Positions 52,396 to 60,769 of a DNA stretch of 64,000 nucleotides are shown one piece after another (the stretch's first letter is position 1; the number at the start of each line of letters is the position of its first letter). The stretch covers positions 744,001 to 808,000 of the forward strand of contig NZ_BLWF01000001.1 in assembly GCF_013167955.1 (NCBI RefSeq), read 5' to 3'. The position numbers were made by a program, and so were the translations under genes. The stretch is from Thermanaeromonas sp. C210. GTDB lineage: Bacteria > Bacillota > DSM-521 > Neomoorellales > Neomoorellaceae. Under the pieces are notes generated by a model. It ran no database searches and was not told where the DNA came from. It was given only the letters and a program-made list of their open reading frames with translations.

Positions 52396-52626
52396 CTATA
52401 ACAGCTCCCTTAGCTCTTCTGGCGATAGCCTGGTACTTTTCAAAATGGCGCTGACCACCTTAGGCGATAGCGTCTCCTTACCGTGTACCGGCACTGTGGC
52501 CCAGCGGCTTGGATCTTGTAGGTGGCTCAGGAAGTGGTGGCTTCCCTGAATACGTATCACAACGAATCCGGCTCGCTGTAAGGCCCGTAGCATCTCTTTT
52601 CCTGTGACCCGCGGAAGCCTGCTCAA
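52396..52626 (-). CDS. hicA: HicA mRNA interferase toxin, second copy
   Basis: 76 residues. LPRVTGKEMLRALQRAGFVVIRIQGSHHFL parallels the first HicA and keeps the catalytic His. Its ATG overlaps the stop of the adjacent hicB (ATGA). It lies just outside the right att repeat in opposite orientation to the first pair. Confidence 0.85.
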   Translation of the reverse strand: MSRLPRVTGKEMLRALQRAGFVVIRIQGSHHFLSHLQDPSRWATVPVHGKETLSPKVVSAILKSTRLSPEELRELL

Positions 52627-52847
52627 GCCGGTATCACCACTTCGGCTATCGAAATATCTACATCACCCGAAGGAACCGGCTGGCCCGTGACCTTGAGGCC
52701 TTCTACGGTCACGGCAATAGCTTCTTTTACTCGTTCTAGGGCCTCCTCCCGTGTCCTTCCCTGGGTGGCACATCCCGGCAGGGCCGGAACAGTAGCCACG
52801 TAAACACCTGTTTCCTCATCCCATTCCAATATTACCTTAAAGCGCAT
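52623..52847 (-). CDS. hicB: HicB antitoxin, second copy
   Basis: 74 residues from ATG 52847 (GGGAGG about nine bases upstream; ATG 52856 is too close to that site). FKVILEWDEETGVYVATVPALPGCATQGRTREEALERVKEAI matches the first HicB. It partners the overlapping HicA. Confidence 0.85.
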   Translation of the reverse strand: MRFKVILEWDEETGVYVATVPALPGCATQGRTREEALERVKEAIAVTVEGLKVTGQPVPSGDVDISIAEVVIPA

Positions 52848-52996
52848 TGGTCTCATTCCTCCCTGCTCTTAGCATTCCAATTATCATCCGGCAACATATA
52901 GCCTTTGGCAGTTAACAAGCTTGCAATGGTCACTTACTCCTTGGGTACAATTTTACCACAACCAGTGGGCAACATAGGGGGTTTCGCGCGAAATAG

Positions 52997-53248
52997 TTAC
53001 CCGGACGCGTGGCTGTAGGCGAAATCTATTAGCCTGCCGCGGTAAAACCTGCCGGCCTTGTCAAGGAAGAAGTGATACCCGATGCCTGTCCATCGGGTGC
53101 CGTCGGGCTCTACGCTGTCTAAATGCCACTGGTGGACATCGTATACCGTACACCGGCTGGCGGCCGCGTGGTGCAGGACGATGTATTCGGTACTGCTCCG
53201 GCGGGCCGGTTTGTCACGGAAGGCCAGGTGGGTCTCGATGATACGCAT
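52997..53248 (-). pseudogene. N-acetylmuramoyl-L-alanine amidase, truncated
   Basis: From ATG 53248, about 83 residues: YIVLHHAAASRCTVYDVHQWHL and WTGIGYHFFLDKAGRFYRGR, the amidase_2/PGRP fold with zinc His residues. It stops at AYSHASG, where the family continues through the last His/Cys ligand. It is a phage- or sporulation-type amidase fragment, probably inactive. Confidence 0.65.
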
Positions 53249-53276
53249 AGAGCCCACAATCCTTTGCGGGAGGGAC

Positions 53277-53303
53277 TAAAGTCCGCGGGACCGCTGTCGA
53301 TAT
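53277..53303 (+). promoter_or_regulatory. Sigma-28 (SigD/FliA) promoter of csrA-flagellin
   Basis: TAAA (53277-53280), exactly 15 bases, then GTCGATAT (53296-53303), matching consensus TAAA-N15-GCCGATAA with one or two changes. GGACT-AA-AGTCC overlaps the -35 as a palindrome. csrA starts 60 bases downstream. Confidence 0.75.
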
Positions 53304-53362
53304 GTTGAAGTGAAGGCACAGCAGGGAGGCGGAATCACTACCAGGGAGGGAGGTGGGAGGAG

Positions 53363-53551
53363 GTGCTTATAATAACCCGTAAGGAGGGCCAGTCCATCAT
53401 GATAGACGGCCGCATACGGGTGAAGATAGTCGAGGTAATCGGCAATTATGTCCGGGTCGGCATCGAGGCGCCGGAGGAGGTGCCCGTGAAGCGGGCTGAA
53501 CTTCTGGAGGGCGCGTGGCCGGCCTCACAGGGCGGGAATGAAGCGGCCTGA
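53363..53551 (+). CDS. csrA: Carbon storage regulator CsrA
   Basis: 62 residues from GTG 53363 (GGGAGGAGG upstream). LIITRKEGQSIMID and VRVGIEAPEEVPVKRAELLE match CsrA, including the RNA-contacting Leu4 and the VPVxR Arg. In Firmicutes CsrA represses flagellin translation and is antagonised by FliW; no fliW is seen beside it. It precedes flagellin by 137 bases on the same strand. Confidence 0.9.
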   Translation: MLIITRKEGQSIMIDGRIRVKIVEVIGNYVRVGIEAPEEVPVKRAELLEGAWPASQGGNEAA

Positions 53552-53613
53552 TACCCGCTCGCAGCAGCTCTAATGAAGTTAACTAATCACAAGGAGGTGG
53601 ATTTCGGCTTCCC

Positions 53614-53688
53614 GGCAGGTTACCACCTGCCCTCCGCTGGAAGCGGCAAGGGAAATAGACAGGGCTTCCCAGGGAAGCCGGAGAAGGT
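53614..53688 (+). promoter_or_regulatory. Flagellin leader with hairpins and GGA motifs
   Basis: GGCAGGT/ACCTGCC (53614-53620 with 53625-53631) and GGCTTC/GAAGCC (53663-53668 with 53674-53679, loop CCAGG) precede the ribosome site GGAGAAGG (53680-53687). GGA-containing loops next to a start are the usual CsrA targets. The CsrA site is inferred. Confidence 0.5.
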
Positions 53689-54954
53689 ATGAGGATTAAC
53701 CACAATATCTCGGCGTTAAACACCTATCGTCAGTTGTCAATTAACAACATGATGGCGGCTAAGTCGTTGGAGAAATTGTCGTCAGGCCTCCGTATCAACC
53801 GGGCTGGGGATGATGCTGCAGGCTTGGCCATCAGCGAGAAGATGCGGGCCCAGATTCGCGGACTGGAGATGGCGTCTAAGAATGCGCAGGATGCTATCTC
53901 GCTGATTCAAACGGCTGAGGGCGCACTAAACGAAACCCACTCCATCCTGCAGCGGATGCGGGAGCTGGCCGTCCAATCCGCCAGCGATACGAATACCGCC
54001 GTTGACCGGTCGGAAATACAGAAAGAAATAGATCAGCTTGCACAAGAACTTGCCCGGATTGGCAATACTACCGAATTCAACACCCAAAAACTCTTGAATG
54101 GCACTTTCAAGGGAACCTTCCACATCGGCGCCAACGAGAACCAGAACCTTTCACTGGAGATAAAGGATATGAGAGGATTCGCCCTGGGTGTAGTAGGTGA
54201 TGTGACCTATACTGCTACTGGAACGGTTACTAATACAAACAGCAGCTTTAGCGATGGCACCTACACGGTGAAATACGATTCAGCAAGTGGTAAATATCAG
54301 CTTGTTGACAGCAACGGTTTAGTAATCGCCACAAGTGCGGATGGTAAGACGTATACTGCCACAGCTGACGCCACCAGTACCGATAAGATTGTCTTCAGCG
54401 ATAAAGTCATCAGCGGCACTATTACCATTGACACGACCAGCAATGAAGCCACTGGTACCGCCACGGTGGACAACAAGCGTCTGGAAGCTGGAACGTACAC
54501 TTTGGATGCAGCAAACAAGAAACTGATAGATTCTACTGGCCAGGTTATAGGCACATCTACGGACGGGACGAAATATGTGGATGCGGCTGGAAACGAGCTA
54601 TTCACTTTGGGTGCGGCTCCTACTGAGAATATCACGCTTGAAGTAAAGGGTATCGATGTGTCCAGTGCGTCCTCGGCCAACAACGCAATTACTACCATTA
54701 ACAAGGCCATTGAAACCGTTTCGGCAGAACGGTCCAAACTCGGTGCCTACCAGAACCGTCTCGAGCACACTATCAACAACCTCGGCACCGCTGCTGAAAA
54801 CCTAACCGCAGCCGAATCCCGCATCCGCGACGTGGACATGGCCAAGGAAATGATGGAGTTCACCAAGCTGAACATTCTCCAGCAGGCCGCTACGGCTATG
54901 CTTGCCCAGGCCAACATGCAGCCGCAGATGGTGCTGCAGCTCCTGGGCAGGTAA
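53689..54954 (+). CDS. Flagellin
   Basis: 421 residues. The conserved N-terminus (RINHNISALNTYRQLSINN) and C-terminus (ITTINKAIETVSAERSKLGAY, AESRIRDVDMAKEMMEFTKLN, NMQPQMVLQLLGR) form the D0/D1 core. Residues about 175-330 are a variable surface domain, with two related beta units (GTYTVKYDS, GTYTLDAA) and abundant Ser/Thr. Secreted by the flagellar export system without a cleaved signal. It lies downstream of csrA under a sigma-28 promoter. Confidence 0.95.
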   Translation: MRINHNISALNTYRQLSINNMMAAKSLEKLSSGLRINRAGDDAAGLAISEKMRAQIRGLEMASKNAQDAISLIQTAEGALNETHSILQRMRELAVQSASDTNTAVDRSEIQKEIDQLAQELARIGNTTEFNTQKLLNGTFKGTFHIGANENQNLSLEIKDMRGFALGVVGDVTYTATGTVTNTNSSFSDGTYTVKYDSASGKYQLVDSNGLVIATSADGKTYTATADATSTDKIVFSDKVISGTITIDTTSNEATGTATVDNKRLEAGTYTLDAANKKLIDSTGQVIGTSTDGTKYVDAAGNELFTLGAAPTENITLEVKGIDVSSASSANNAITTINKAIETVSAERSKLGAYQNRLEHTINNLGTAAENLTAAESRIRDVDMAKEMMEFTKLNILQQAATAMLAQANMQPQMVLQLLGR

Positions 54955-54971
54955 ACTGGAGCAGTCACGGC

Positions 54972-55005
54972 AGGCCTCCCGCAAGCCGGGAGGCCTTTGC
55001 ATTTT
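54972..55005 (+). terminator. Terminator after flagellin
   Basis: AGGCCTCCC (54972-54980) pairs with GGGAGGCCT (54988-54996), followed by TTGCATTTT. Confidence 0.85.
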
Positions 55006-55012
55006 CCGGCAC

Positions 55013-55310
55013 CTACAGCCTCCCTTCCACCTGCTCCCTGATTACCTTGCTCAGCAGCACCCGGCCGCCAGGGAAGTGCACCTCCACTTCCATCAGCAGG
55101 CCCGGCGCGGCAGGGTCCTCGGCCGTGGCCACGTACCTCACCACTCGTCCTTCGGCAAAGGTGCATAACCTTTACACCCTTTGCCCGCTGAGGGGATCAC
55201 CAGCCTGGCCTCAGCGACGGCCGTTAGGTCCACTAGCCGGCCTTCTTCGTCCGTAAGCGTAAACACCTGTTCGACTCCTGGGCTGGCCTCCTTCGCTGCT
55301 CTTGCCGCCT
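55013..55310 (-). pseudogene. Frameshifted unknown gene after flagellin
   Basis: On the minus strand the upstream part reads EQVFTLTDEEGRLVDLTAVAEARLVIPS, and after a single-base shift near GKGCK (about 55175) it reads FAEGRVVRYVATAEDPAAPGLLMEVEVHFPGGRVLLSKVIREQVEGRL then TAG at 55013. Codon character is clear in both parts, but no family is recognised. It may be a pseudogene or contain a read error. No start codon was fixed. Confidence 0.45.
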
Positions 55311-55319
55311 GCCTTTAAG

Positions 55320-55646
55320 CGGGAGTTCAAATACTCCCCACAGTTATCGGAGCGACTTCGCAGAAGAACCACATCCCTGTCTCTGACTATGAGCTAATGG
55401 CCTGGCGGAAGGGTTAAATCCTACTCACATGTGAAATAGGGTACAACGACGGAGTGGGAACGGAGGAAAATAAAGGAATCGCGGACTAGGTCTCGTTAAG
55501 TGGAATTTAAATCCGGTCCCGCGATGTACATTTCCCAGGGGGGACTTGCCGGTCAGCGCATGGGGAAAGCAGCCGGTCCCCAAGCGTTTTGCTGTGGATT
55601 TAGGTGATGAAATTTACGTGGCCCCTCTTCCTTTACCAAGTGGGAC
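55320..55646. other. Gene-poor stretch upstream of the flagellin fossil
   Basis: No gene with good support. A coding-like tail (AVDLGDEIYVAPLPLPSGT, ending TAA at about 55650) has no start. An inverted repeat ATCGCGG/CCGCGAT occurs at about 55477-55524. GGGAGTTCAAATACTCCC at about 55320 resembles a tRNA T-arm but has an eight-base loop. Confidence 0.3.
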
Positions 55647-55673
55647 TTAAGTCCGTAGGACCTTGGTCGATAA
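55647..55673 (+). promoter_or_regulatory. Sigma-28 promoter of the decayed flagellin
   Basis: TTAA (55647-55650), exactly 15 bases, then GTCGATAA (55666-55673). The flanking GGACTTAAGTCC and GGACC parallel the csrA promoter at 53277. It precedes the flagellin fossil by about 60 bases. Confidence 0.65.
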
Positions 55674-55732
55674 TAGCAAATGAAGGCCTTATCGGAAAGC
55701 TAAAACATTGCCAGGGAGGAAAGGCGAGGAGC

Positions 55733-55953
55733 ATCCGGTGTACTAAACTGCGCCCTTAACCGAACGGGGAACTCGCCATAAATGACCTCGGTACCGCCTT
55801 CGAAAACTTCTGCAGCACCGCGTATCGCATAGGGAAGTTTATAGGCGGTGGAGACGAAGGAGTTCACCAAGCGAATATTTGCGGCAGGCCGCCACAACCG
55901 TGTTAGCCCGGACCAACCTGCAGCTGCAGGTGATGCTAGGGCTCCTAGGCCGA
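55733..55953 (+). pseudogene. Flagellin fossil (C-terminal part)
   Basis: Aligning by eye to the intact flagellin: INDLGTAFENF matches INNLGTAAENL; then, after frame changes, FTK and LRQAATTVLARTNLQLQVMLGLLGR match LQQAATAMLAQANMQPQMVLQLLGR. The N-terminal and central parts are deleted, and several stops break the rest. Together with the promoter it shows a former second flagellin gene. Confidence 0.75.
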
Positions 55954-56051
55954 AAAGCTGAAAAGACCGTGAGAGCCCTGGAACCGATGACGTTTTTTCT
56001 ATTCCTTTGGGCAGCATTGAGTGTCCCTAATGAACCTTTTCAGAAAAAGGG

Positions 56052-57473
56052 GTGGCGCTGTTACCTGAAGAGTGTATTGTATGCGAGTTTTGTTTTCATG
56101 GAGTAGGGCACGGGCTTTTCTACACCGGCAAAATCGGCGACTTCAGTTTTGTCTACGACTGCGGAAGCAGTTCACAGCGTAAGATTTTTGCGAAGGCTAA
56201 AAAGTTTGTGCGAAAGCATCTTCCTGAAGTAGCGGAACAGGACAGAAGAGTAAAGGTGCTACCTTTTCTTTTCATTTCTCATCTCCATTATGACCATGTT
56301 TCAGGCTTGGAAGGGCTTCTTAAGGCAGGAGTGAGGGTGGATTATGCTTTCCTACCGTACCTATCTCCGTGGGAGAGATTACTACTTGCCTTGGTATTAC
56401 CTCAAGGCATTTACCAGTCCTCACGTTGGTACTTGGACTTGTTATATGACCCCGTAGGTTTTCTAATGGAGCAGGGTGTCAAGAAAGTGATTCTATTAAC
56501 TAGTAGAGGTTCCGGTCGGACGGGACGTCCTCTTCAATATGACCCCGTAAACATTGAGGGTTTGCCCGGATACCATGTTTACTTAAAGGGCTTAGAGCCA
56601 TTGGACGAGACCATGGAAAGGAGTATTCTTTCCGAAGAGGATAGTTCCTGGAAAGATTATCGTACGGACGGACGGCTGTGGATTGGTGTACCTACTCCGA
56701 ACTCCAATGAAGTCAGAGGACCGGTGCTGTGGGAGTTTGTCCTTTACTGCGTTCCTATGTCTGAGAATGAGATTGCCTGCTTTAGGGAGTGGGTAGCAAA
56801 GCAGCCTAGTGTTAGGTTAGTTCTCGGGCAACGTGGAGATACTGCCTTGGCACTTCTTTCTGATCCATTTCTTTTGCAGAAGCTGAGGAAGCGCTACAGC
56901 AAGTTATTACCAAAAGGAGAAAATTTAAATTTCACCTCATTGCTCCTTTGGCACGCCCCACTGATGGAAAATATATCAGCGATGGAAGCAGGGCACTGCT
57001 TGGACTATGGTGGTATCCATGGAAGTTTATACAAAACGCTTGTAGAATGTTGCCCGCAGGACACCTGGTGCGCTTTCCTAAAGCTACTTGGTTGGGAAAA
57101 TAAGTTAGGGCAGTTTCTCCTTGGGGACTTGAACTATCGGCAGTTGGTTAAAGATGGGGGAATGTACAACCAATTCCGCCAGCACTTTGGCGACAGGCTG
57201 AATGCTACCATGGTCTGCCTTTTGCCTCATCACGGTTCAAGAAGGAATTGGGATAGACAGATTCTGGAGGACATGGGGTCGGCAAAGTTTTGGGTGGCGT
57301 CGGCCGAGAGAAGAAGGGGCGGCTACCCTCCTCATTGGGAGGTCATTGCTGATATCACTTCTGCAGGAAGGAGTTTCGTATGGGTTGGCGGTACCACTTC
57401 CGGCAACGTTAGCTGTGACACGTGTACTAACACTCCGCAGGACACGGACTACGTTGTTGTGTTCACCTTTTAG
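56052..57473 (+). CDS. MBL-fold metallo-hydrolase (ComEC-like domain)
   Basis: 473 residues from GTG 56052 (the only start after an in-frame stop; AAAAGGGG is directly adjacent, so the start is unsure). HLHYDH near residue 77 is the H-x-H-x-D-H metal motif; LPHHGSRRNWD and LLGDL near 395 and 350 complete the second half, as in ComEC C-terminal domains. AT-richer than flanks. No DNA-uptake channel is fused, so it is a stand-alone hydrolase of unknown substrate. It lies between the flagellin fossil and the glycosyltransferase. Confidence 0.7.
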   Translation: MALLPEECIVCEFCFHGVGHGLFYTGKIGDFSFVYDCGSSSQRKIFAKAKKFVRKHLPEVAEQDRRVKVLPFLFISHLHYDHVSGLEGLLKAGVRVDYAFLPYLSPWERLLLALVLPQGIYQSSRWYLDLLYDPVGFLMEQGVKKVILLTSRGSGRTGRPLQYDPVNIEGLPGYHVYLKGLEPLDETMERSILSEEDSSWKDYRTDGRLWIGVPTPNSNEVRGPVLWEFVLYCVPMSENEIACFREWVAKQPSVRLVLGQRGDTALALLSDPFLLQKLRKRYSKLLPKGENLNFTSLLLWHAPLMENISAMEAGHCLDYGGIHGSLYKTLVECCPQDTWCAFLKLLGWENKLGQFLLGDLNYRQLVKDGGMYNQFRQHFGDRLNATMVCLLPHHGSRRNWDRQILEDMGSAKFWVASAERRRGGYPPHWEVIADITSAGRSFVWVGGTTSGNVSCDTCTNTPQDTDYVVVFTF

Positions 57474-57665
57474 AAGACATAGGCCCCAGCAAACTCGCCT
57501 CTAACTCGAATTTTAATAGGTGGGTCTGGAGTGGAAATGGTTGGTTCATTTGAGAAATAACTTTGTTCTGATGTGCAGTGATATTTCGCAAGCCTGCCGG
57601 TTAGTTGCGAGTTAAAAAGTTTGGGTTTGCGTATGGCAAACCGGGCCGGGCAGGAGGTGAGATAA

Positions 57666-60206
57666 GTGCGGGTGAAAAACGTTAGAGGCCGTTTCCTTCT
57701 TCTTGACGGTACTGAGAAAGAAGGAAGAAAAATTATCCGGGAGGCGGGCCTGGGGGAAAGTGAGATTATATTTCCGTTATTTCCTGACGGTACCGGTTCG
57801 GGGCGCACTGTATGGTGGGCTAACGCGGCGTTCCATTTCAATCAACTTGTCTCTGCAGTCGCTAATGAGGACAAGGTTTTTTACTGGGGGCCGCGCCGCT
57901 TCCTGCGCCTTTTCTTACGGGAGGCCGCCGAGTGGGACGGGCATCAACCGCTCTTCTGGTCACACTGGGAGCGAGTCCGGGAAGAGGGTATGGTGAAGTT
58001 TTACGGGGCCCTCGGGGCCTGCCTTCCCGGAGAAGTACCTGTGGGGGTTCTCCCCACTCACCTCGGTAACAGGTTTTTCGAAGAGAGTCTTACAAGGGCC
58101 CTTGCTGAGGTGAACTGTAGTTTAGTGCGCTGCGGGAGGCCCTGGCCTACACCGGAGGAGGAACTCCGCACCCCCAAAGGAGCACAGAAGATCACACTGG
58201 CGATGATCGTCAAAGATGAGGAGGCGTTCCTTGCCGGGTGCCTGGAGCAGGCCCTTCCCTTTGTCGACGACATTGTGCTGGTCGACACCGGCTCCCAGGA
58301 CCGTACGGCCGAGGTTGCCGCAAGCTATGGGGCACGCCTCCTGCGCCACGAGTGGAACGTAGACTTCGCCGCGGCGCGCAACGCGTACCTTGAGGAGATA
58401 CGGGAGGGTTGGGTCCTCACCCTGGACGCCGATGAGTATCTGACCCCCGCGGCAGGAGCCTGCCTGCGGCGTTTGGCCGAGCGTGGGGAGCCGAAGGTAT
58501 ACTACCTCCGTACTTATAATTACCACAATGAGTTCCTGGCGCACTTTACCGACCAGGCGAACATAAGGCTTTTCTGGCGAGCTCCCGACGCCCGGTATGT
58601 GGGGGAGATTCACGAGCAACTGGTCACTTCGCTCCCGCGCGAGCTCGTGGGCGGCCCTTACGTTGTGCACTACGGTTATCTGCCGGGTGTAATGGGAAAG
58701 AAGCAGAAACGTTCTCGTAACCTTGAAATCCTGAGGCAAGTCACGGCAGAAAGGGAGTCTCCCTTTGACTGGTACAACTACGGTCTATCCCTTCTTGGCA
58801 GCGGGCAGGCGGCGGAGGCGTTAGAGGCCCTCGAGCATTACCTAAAGCTCGAGACGCCGGGGGCCGTCGAGAAGCGTCCTTCTGCCTTCTGGCATGCGGC
58901 GCGGGCGGCCCTGGCCTGCGGGAAGAGGGAACTCGCCCTCGAGTATGCCGAGAAGGCCTGCGAAGCCCCTCTGCCCGAGTGCCACTTTACCAGAGGGCAG
59001 GTCCTTGAAGCCTTGGGCCGTGTTGAGGAAGCCATTGGGGCTTACCGCACGGCTGCTTCCCTGCCCGATCCTCCGGCCAGCCTGTATCAGATATTTAACC
59101 AGACGGATACTTCCATCAAACTGTGGCGCGCTCGCCTAGCCGCAGCGTCCCTCCTGGAAAAGGGTAAGAGGTATGCAGAGGCCGAGCAGGAGTACAAGCA
59201 AGTCCTTGAAGGAGACTTCGCGAATGTCTTTGCCCTTATGGGTCTTGCTCGGGTAAAGCGCTTGCAGGGAAAGCTCCGCGAGGCCCTTAAGTGGGCCCGC
59301 CGGGGCGTTGACTATCTCCCGGATGCCCTCGAACCCCATCTCGAGTACCTGGAAGTGCTCTTGGCCCAGGGAGAGTTAGAAGCGGCACGGGAGCATGTTG
59401 CGGGGACGCGGCTTGCGCCTGCCCTGGAGGGCCGATTGTGGCTGCGCCTGGCGGGCAAAGCCGCGGAGGCCGGGGAGTGGACGGTCGCCTTGGAGGCGTC
59501 GCAGAAAGTCCTTGAGAACGAGCCAGATAGCACGGCTGCCCTTGTCCTCAAAGCGCGGGCTTTGAGGGGCTTGGGACGGCTGAAGGAGGCTGAAGAAGCA
59601 CTTCGGAATGTATCAGACCTGCCGGACGTCAGGAACGAGCGCGGCTGCATTGCTCTGGCCCAAACTAGACTTGATGAAGCGGAAGAGATTTTCCGCACAG
59701 TGCTGGCCGAAGACCCTGCGCATGCGGCGGCAGCCACCAACCTCGCCCAGGTTCTAGTTCTTCGCGGAAAGGTGGAAGAGGCCCTCGAAGTGTTGAGGCC
59801 TTTTGTTGATGGCGGCTCCCTGGACCAGAACCCGCGTTCTGCTCTCCTTGCGGCACGCTGCCTCAACGCCCTCGGGCAGTTTGAGGAGGCGCTTGCTCTT
59901 TTGAGTTTCTTGGAACCGGGGTCTCTCCCAAAGTCACTTCAGAGCGAGTTTTACTTAGTGAAAGGAAACTCTCTTTTTGGCCTGGAGGATTGGGAGAGAG
60001 CCGGGGAATGTTACTTTGAGGGATTCCGCATGAATCCCGAAGACCATGAACTCTTGATGCGAGTGGGTCTGCTGATGATCAAAGTAGAGCGGTGGGAAGA
60101 TGCAAAGAACGCCTTTACCCGGGTGCTCATGTTAGATCCCGGCAACAAAGAGGCTGCACAGTTCTTAGAGTTGGCTCAAGCAGCCGCTTGCATAGCGAAG
60201 AGGTGA
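57666..60206 (+). CDS. GT2 glycosyltransferase with TPR repeats
   Basis: 846 residues from GTG 57666 (GGAGGTGAG upstream). Residues 1-165 are an unrecognised N-terminal domain. Residues about 176-350 are GT2: TLAMIVKDEEAFLAGCLEQ, DDIVLVDTGSQDRTAEVA and LTLDADEYL near residue 255 with the DxD. From about 370 on there are tandem TPR units (for example AEQEYKQVLEGDFANVFALMGLARV). Such GT2-TPR proteins near flagellin often glycosylate the filament. The sugar is unknown. Confidence 0.8.
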   Translation: MRVKNVRGRFLLLDGTEKEGRKIIREAGLGESEIIFPLFPDGTGSGRTVWWANAAFHFNQLVSAVANEDKVFYWGPRRFLRLFLREAAEWDGHQPLFWSHWERVREEGMVKFYGALGACLPGEVPVGVLPTHLGNRFFEESLTRALAEVNCSLVRCGRPWPTPEEELRTPKGAQKITLAMIVKDEEAFLAGCLEQALPFVDDIVLVDTGSQDRTAEVAASYGARLLRHEWNVDFAAARNAYLEEIREGWVLTLDADEYLTPAAGACLRRLAERGEPKVYYLRTYNYHNEFLAHFTDQANIRLFWRAPDARYVGEIHEQLVTSLPRELVGGPYVVHYGYLPGVMGKKQKRSRNLEILRQVTAERESPFDWYNYGLSLLGSGQAAEALEALEHYLKLETPGAVEKRPSAFWHAARAALACGKRELALEYAEKACEAPLPECHFTRGQVLEALGRVEEAIGAYRTAASLPDPPASLYQIFNQTDTSIKLWRARLAAASLLEKGKRYAEAEQEYKQVLEGDFANVFALMGLARVKRLQGKLREALKWARRGVDYLPDALEPHLEYLEVLLAQGELEAAREHVAGTRLAPALEGRLWLRLAGKAAEAGEWTVALEASQKVLENEPDSTAALVLKARALRGLGRLKEAEEALRNVSDLPDVRNERGCIALAQTRLDEAEEIFRTVLAEDPAHAAAATNLAQVLVLRGKVEEALEVLRPFVDGGSLDQNPRSALLAARCLNALGQFEEALALLSFLEPGSLPKSLQSEFYLVKGNSLFGLEDWERAGECYFEGFRMNPEDHELLMRVGLLMIKVERWEDAKNAFTRVLMLDPGNKEAAQFLELAQAAACIAKR

Positions 60207-60360
60207 ATGCGGTTTGGGGTTCGGCCTGGTAGGTGGGCCCCCCTGAAGGCTGGCCTAACGAAAACGATGCCAGGAAAGCCTTGCGTATTGCTAAACGGGT
60301 GCACGCCTATGGAATTATGGAAAGGGAATAAGTGACTGGGAGTGATATAAGTTATGTCCG

Positions 60361-60390
60361 TTGCCGCTTTAGCCGGCAGCTTTTTATTTA
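60361..60390 (+). terminator. Probable terminator of the glycosyltransferase gene
   Basis: TGCCG pairs with CGGCA over a short loop, followed by GCTTTTTATTTA. Upstream, from 60207 to 60350, there is a short coding-like frame (NENDARKALRIAKRVHAYG) without a convincing start. Confidence 0.5.
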
Positions 60391-60420
60391 GTGCCCGGGA
60401 TTCAAGGGCCCCGGTCAAAA

Positions 60421-60467
60421 TTTTCGGGTACCGGGTACTAACCCCGGCGTTGCCCGGTACCCGAAAA
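60421..60467. terminator. Long perfect hairpin, bidirectional terminator
   Basis: TTTTCGGGTACCGGG (60421-60435) pairs perfectly with CCCGGTACCCGAAAA (60453-60467), 15 bp. The terminal T/A tracts make it suitable for both strands; it would end the minus-strand DUF1540 gene. Confidence 0.7.
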
Positions 60468-60528
60468 CCGGAAGGTCTTAAAGTTTTTGTCCGAAAAAGC
60501 TCTGCCGCCGGTAAAAAAGCCGGCGCCG

Positions 60529-60690
60529 CTAGGAGGCATTATGTTTGGGTACGAACGTTGCGCAGGCGGTGTCGTCGGCGTCGGCCGTCATGTAGTCCGG
60601 GTCTTTGGGGCGCACGAAGATGCTGGAAGCCCTGCATTCATCGTCCTGGTGGTAGAGGCACTGGGTTACGGAGCACTTAATGCGGGGCAA
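60529..60690 (-). CDS. DUF1540 small cysteine-rich protein
   Basis: 53 residues from TTG 60690 (GAGGAGGTGA eight bases upstream). The sequence PRIKCSVTQCLYHQDDECRA, then DADDTACATFVPK carries four conserved Cys (6, 11, 19, 43) in the DUF1540 pattern. Such proteins are common in Clostridia, including spore-associated ones; metal binding is likely. It is too short for a standard ORF cut-off. Terminator at 60421-60467. Confidence 0.8.
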   Translation of the reverse strand: MPRIKCSVTQCLYHQDDECRASSIFVRPKDPDYMTADADDTACATFVPKHNAS

Positions 60691-60769
60691 GGGCTTTCAC
60701 CTCCTCTGCTGGAGGATAGGGTGCCCCTTGGAAGGCAAATTATGCAAAAAGATGGGCTTTCTGCCAGGT

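Noticed and set aside
55318-55340. T-arm-like sequence suggesting a tRNA
   Set aside because: The loop is eight bases and no acceptor, D or anticodon arm can be built around it.
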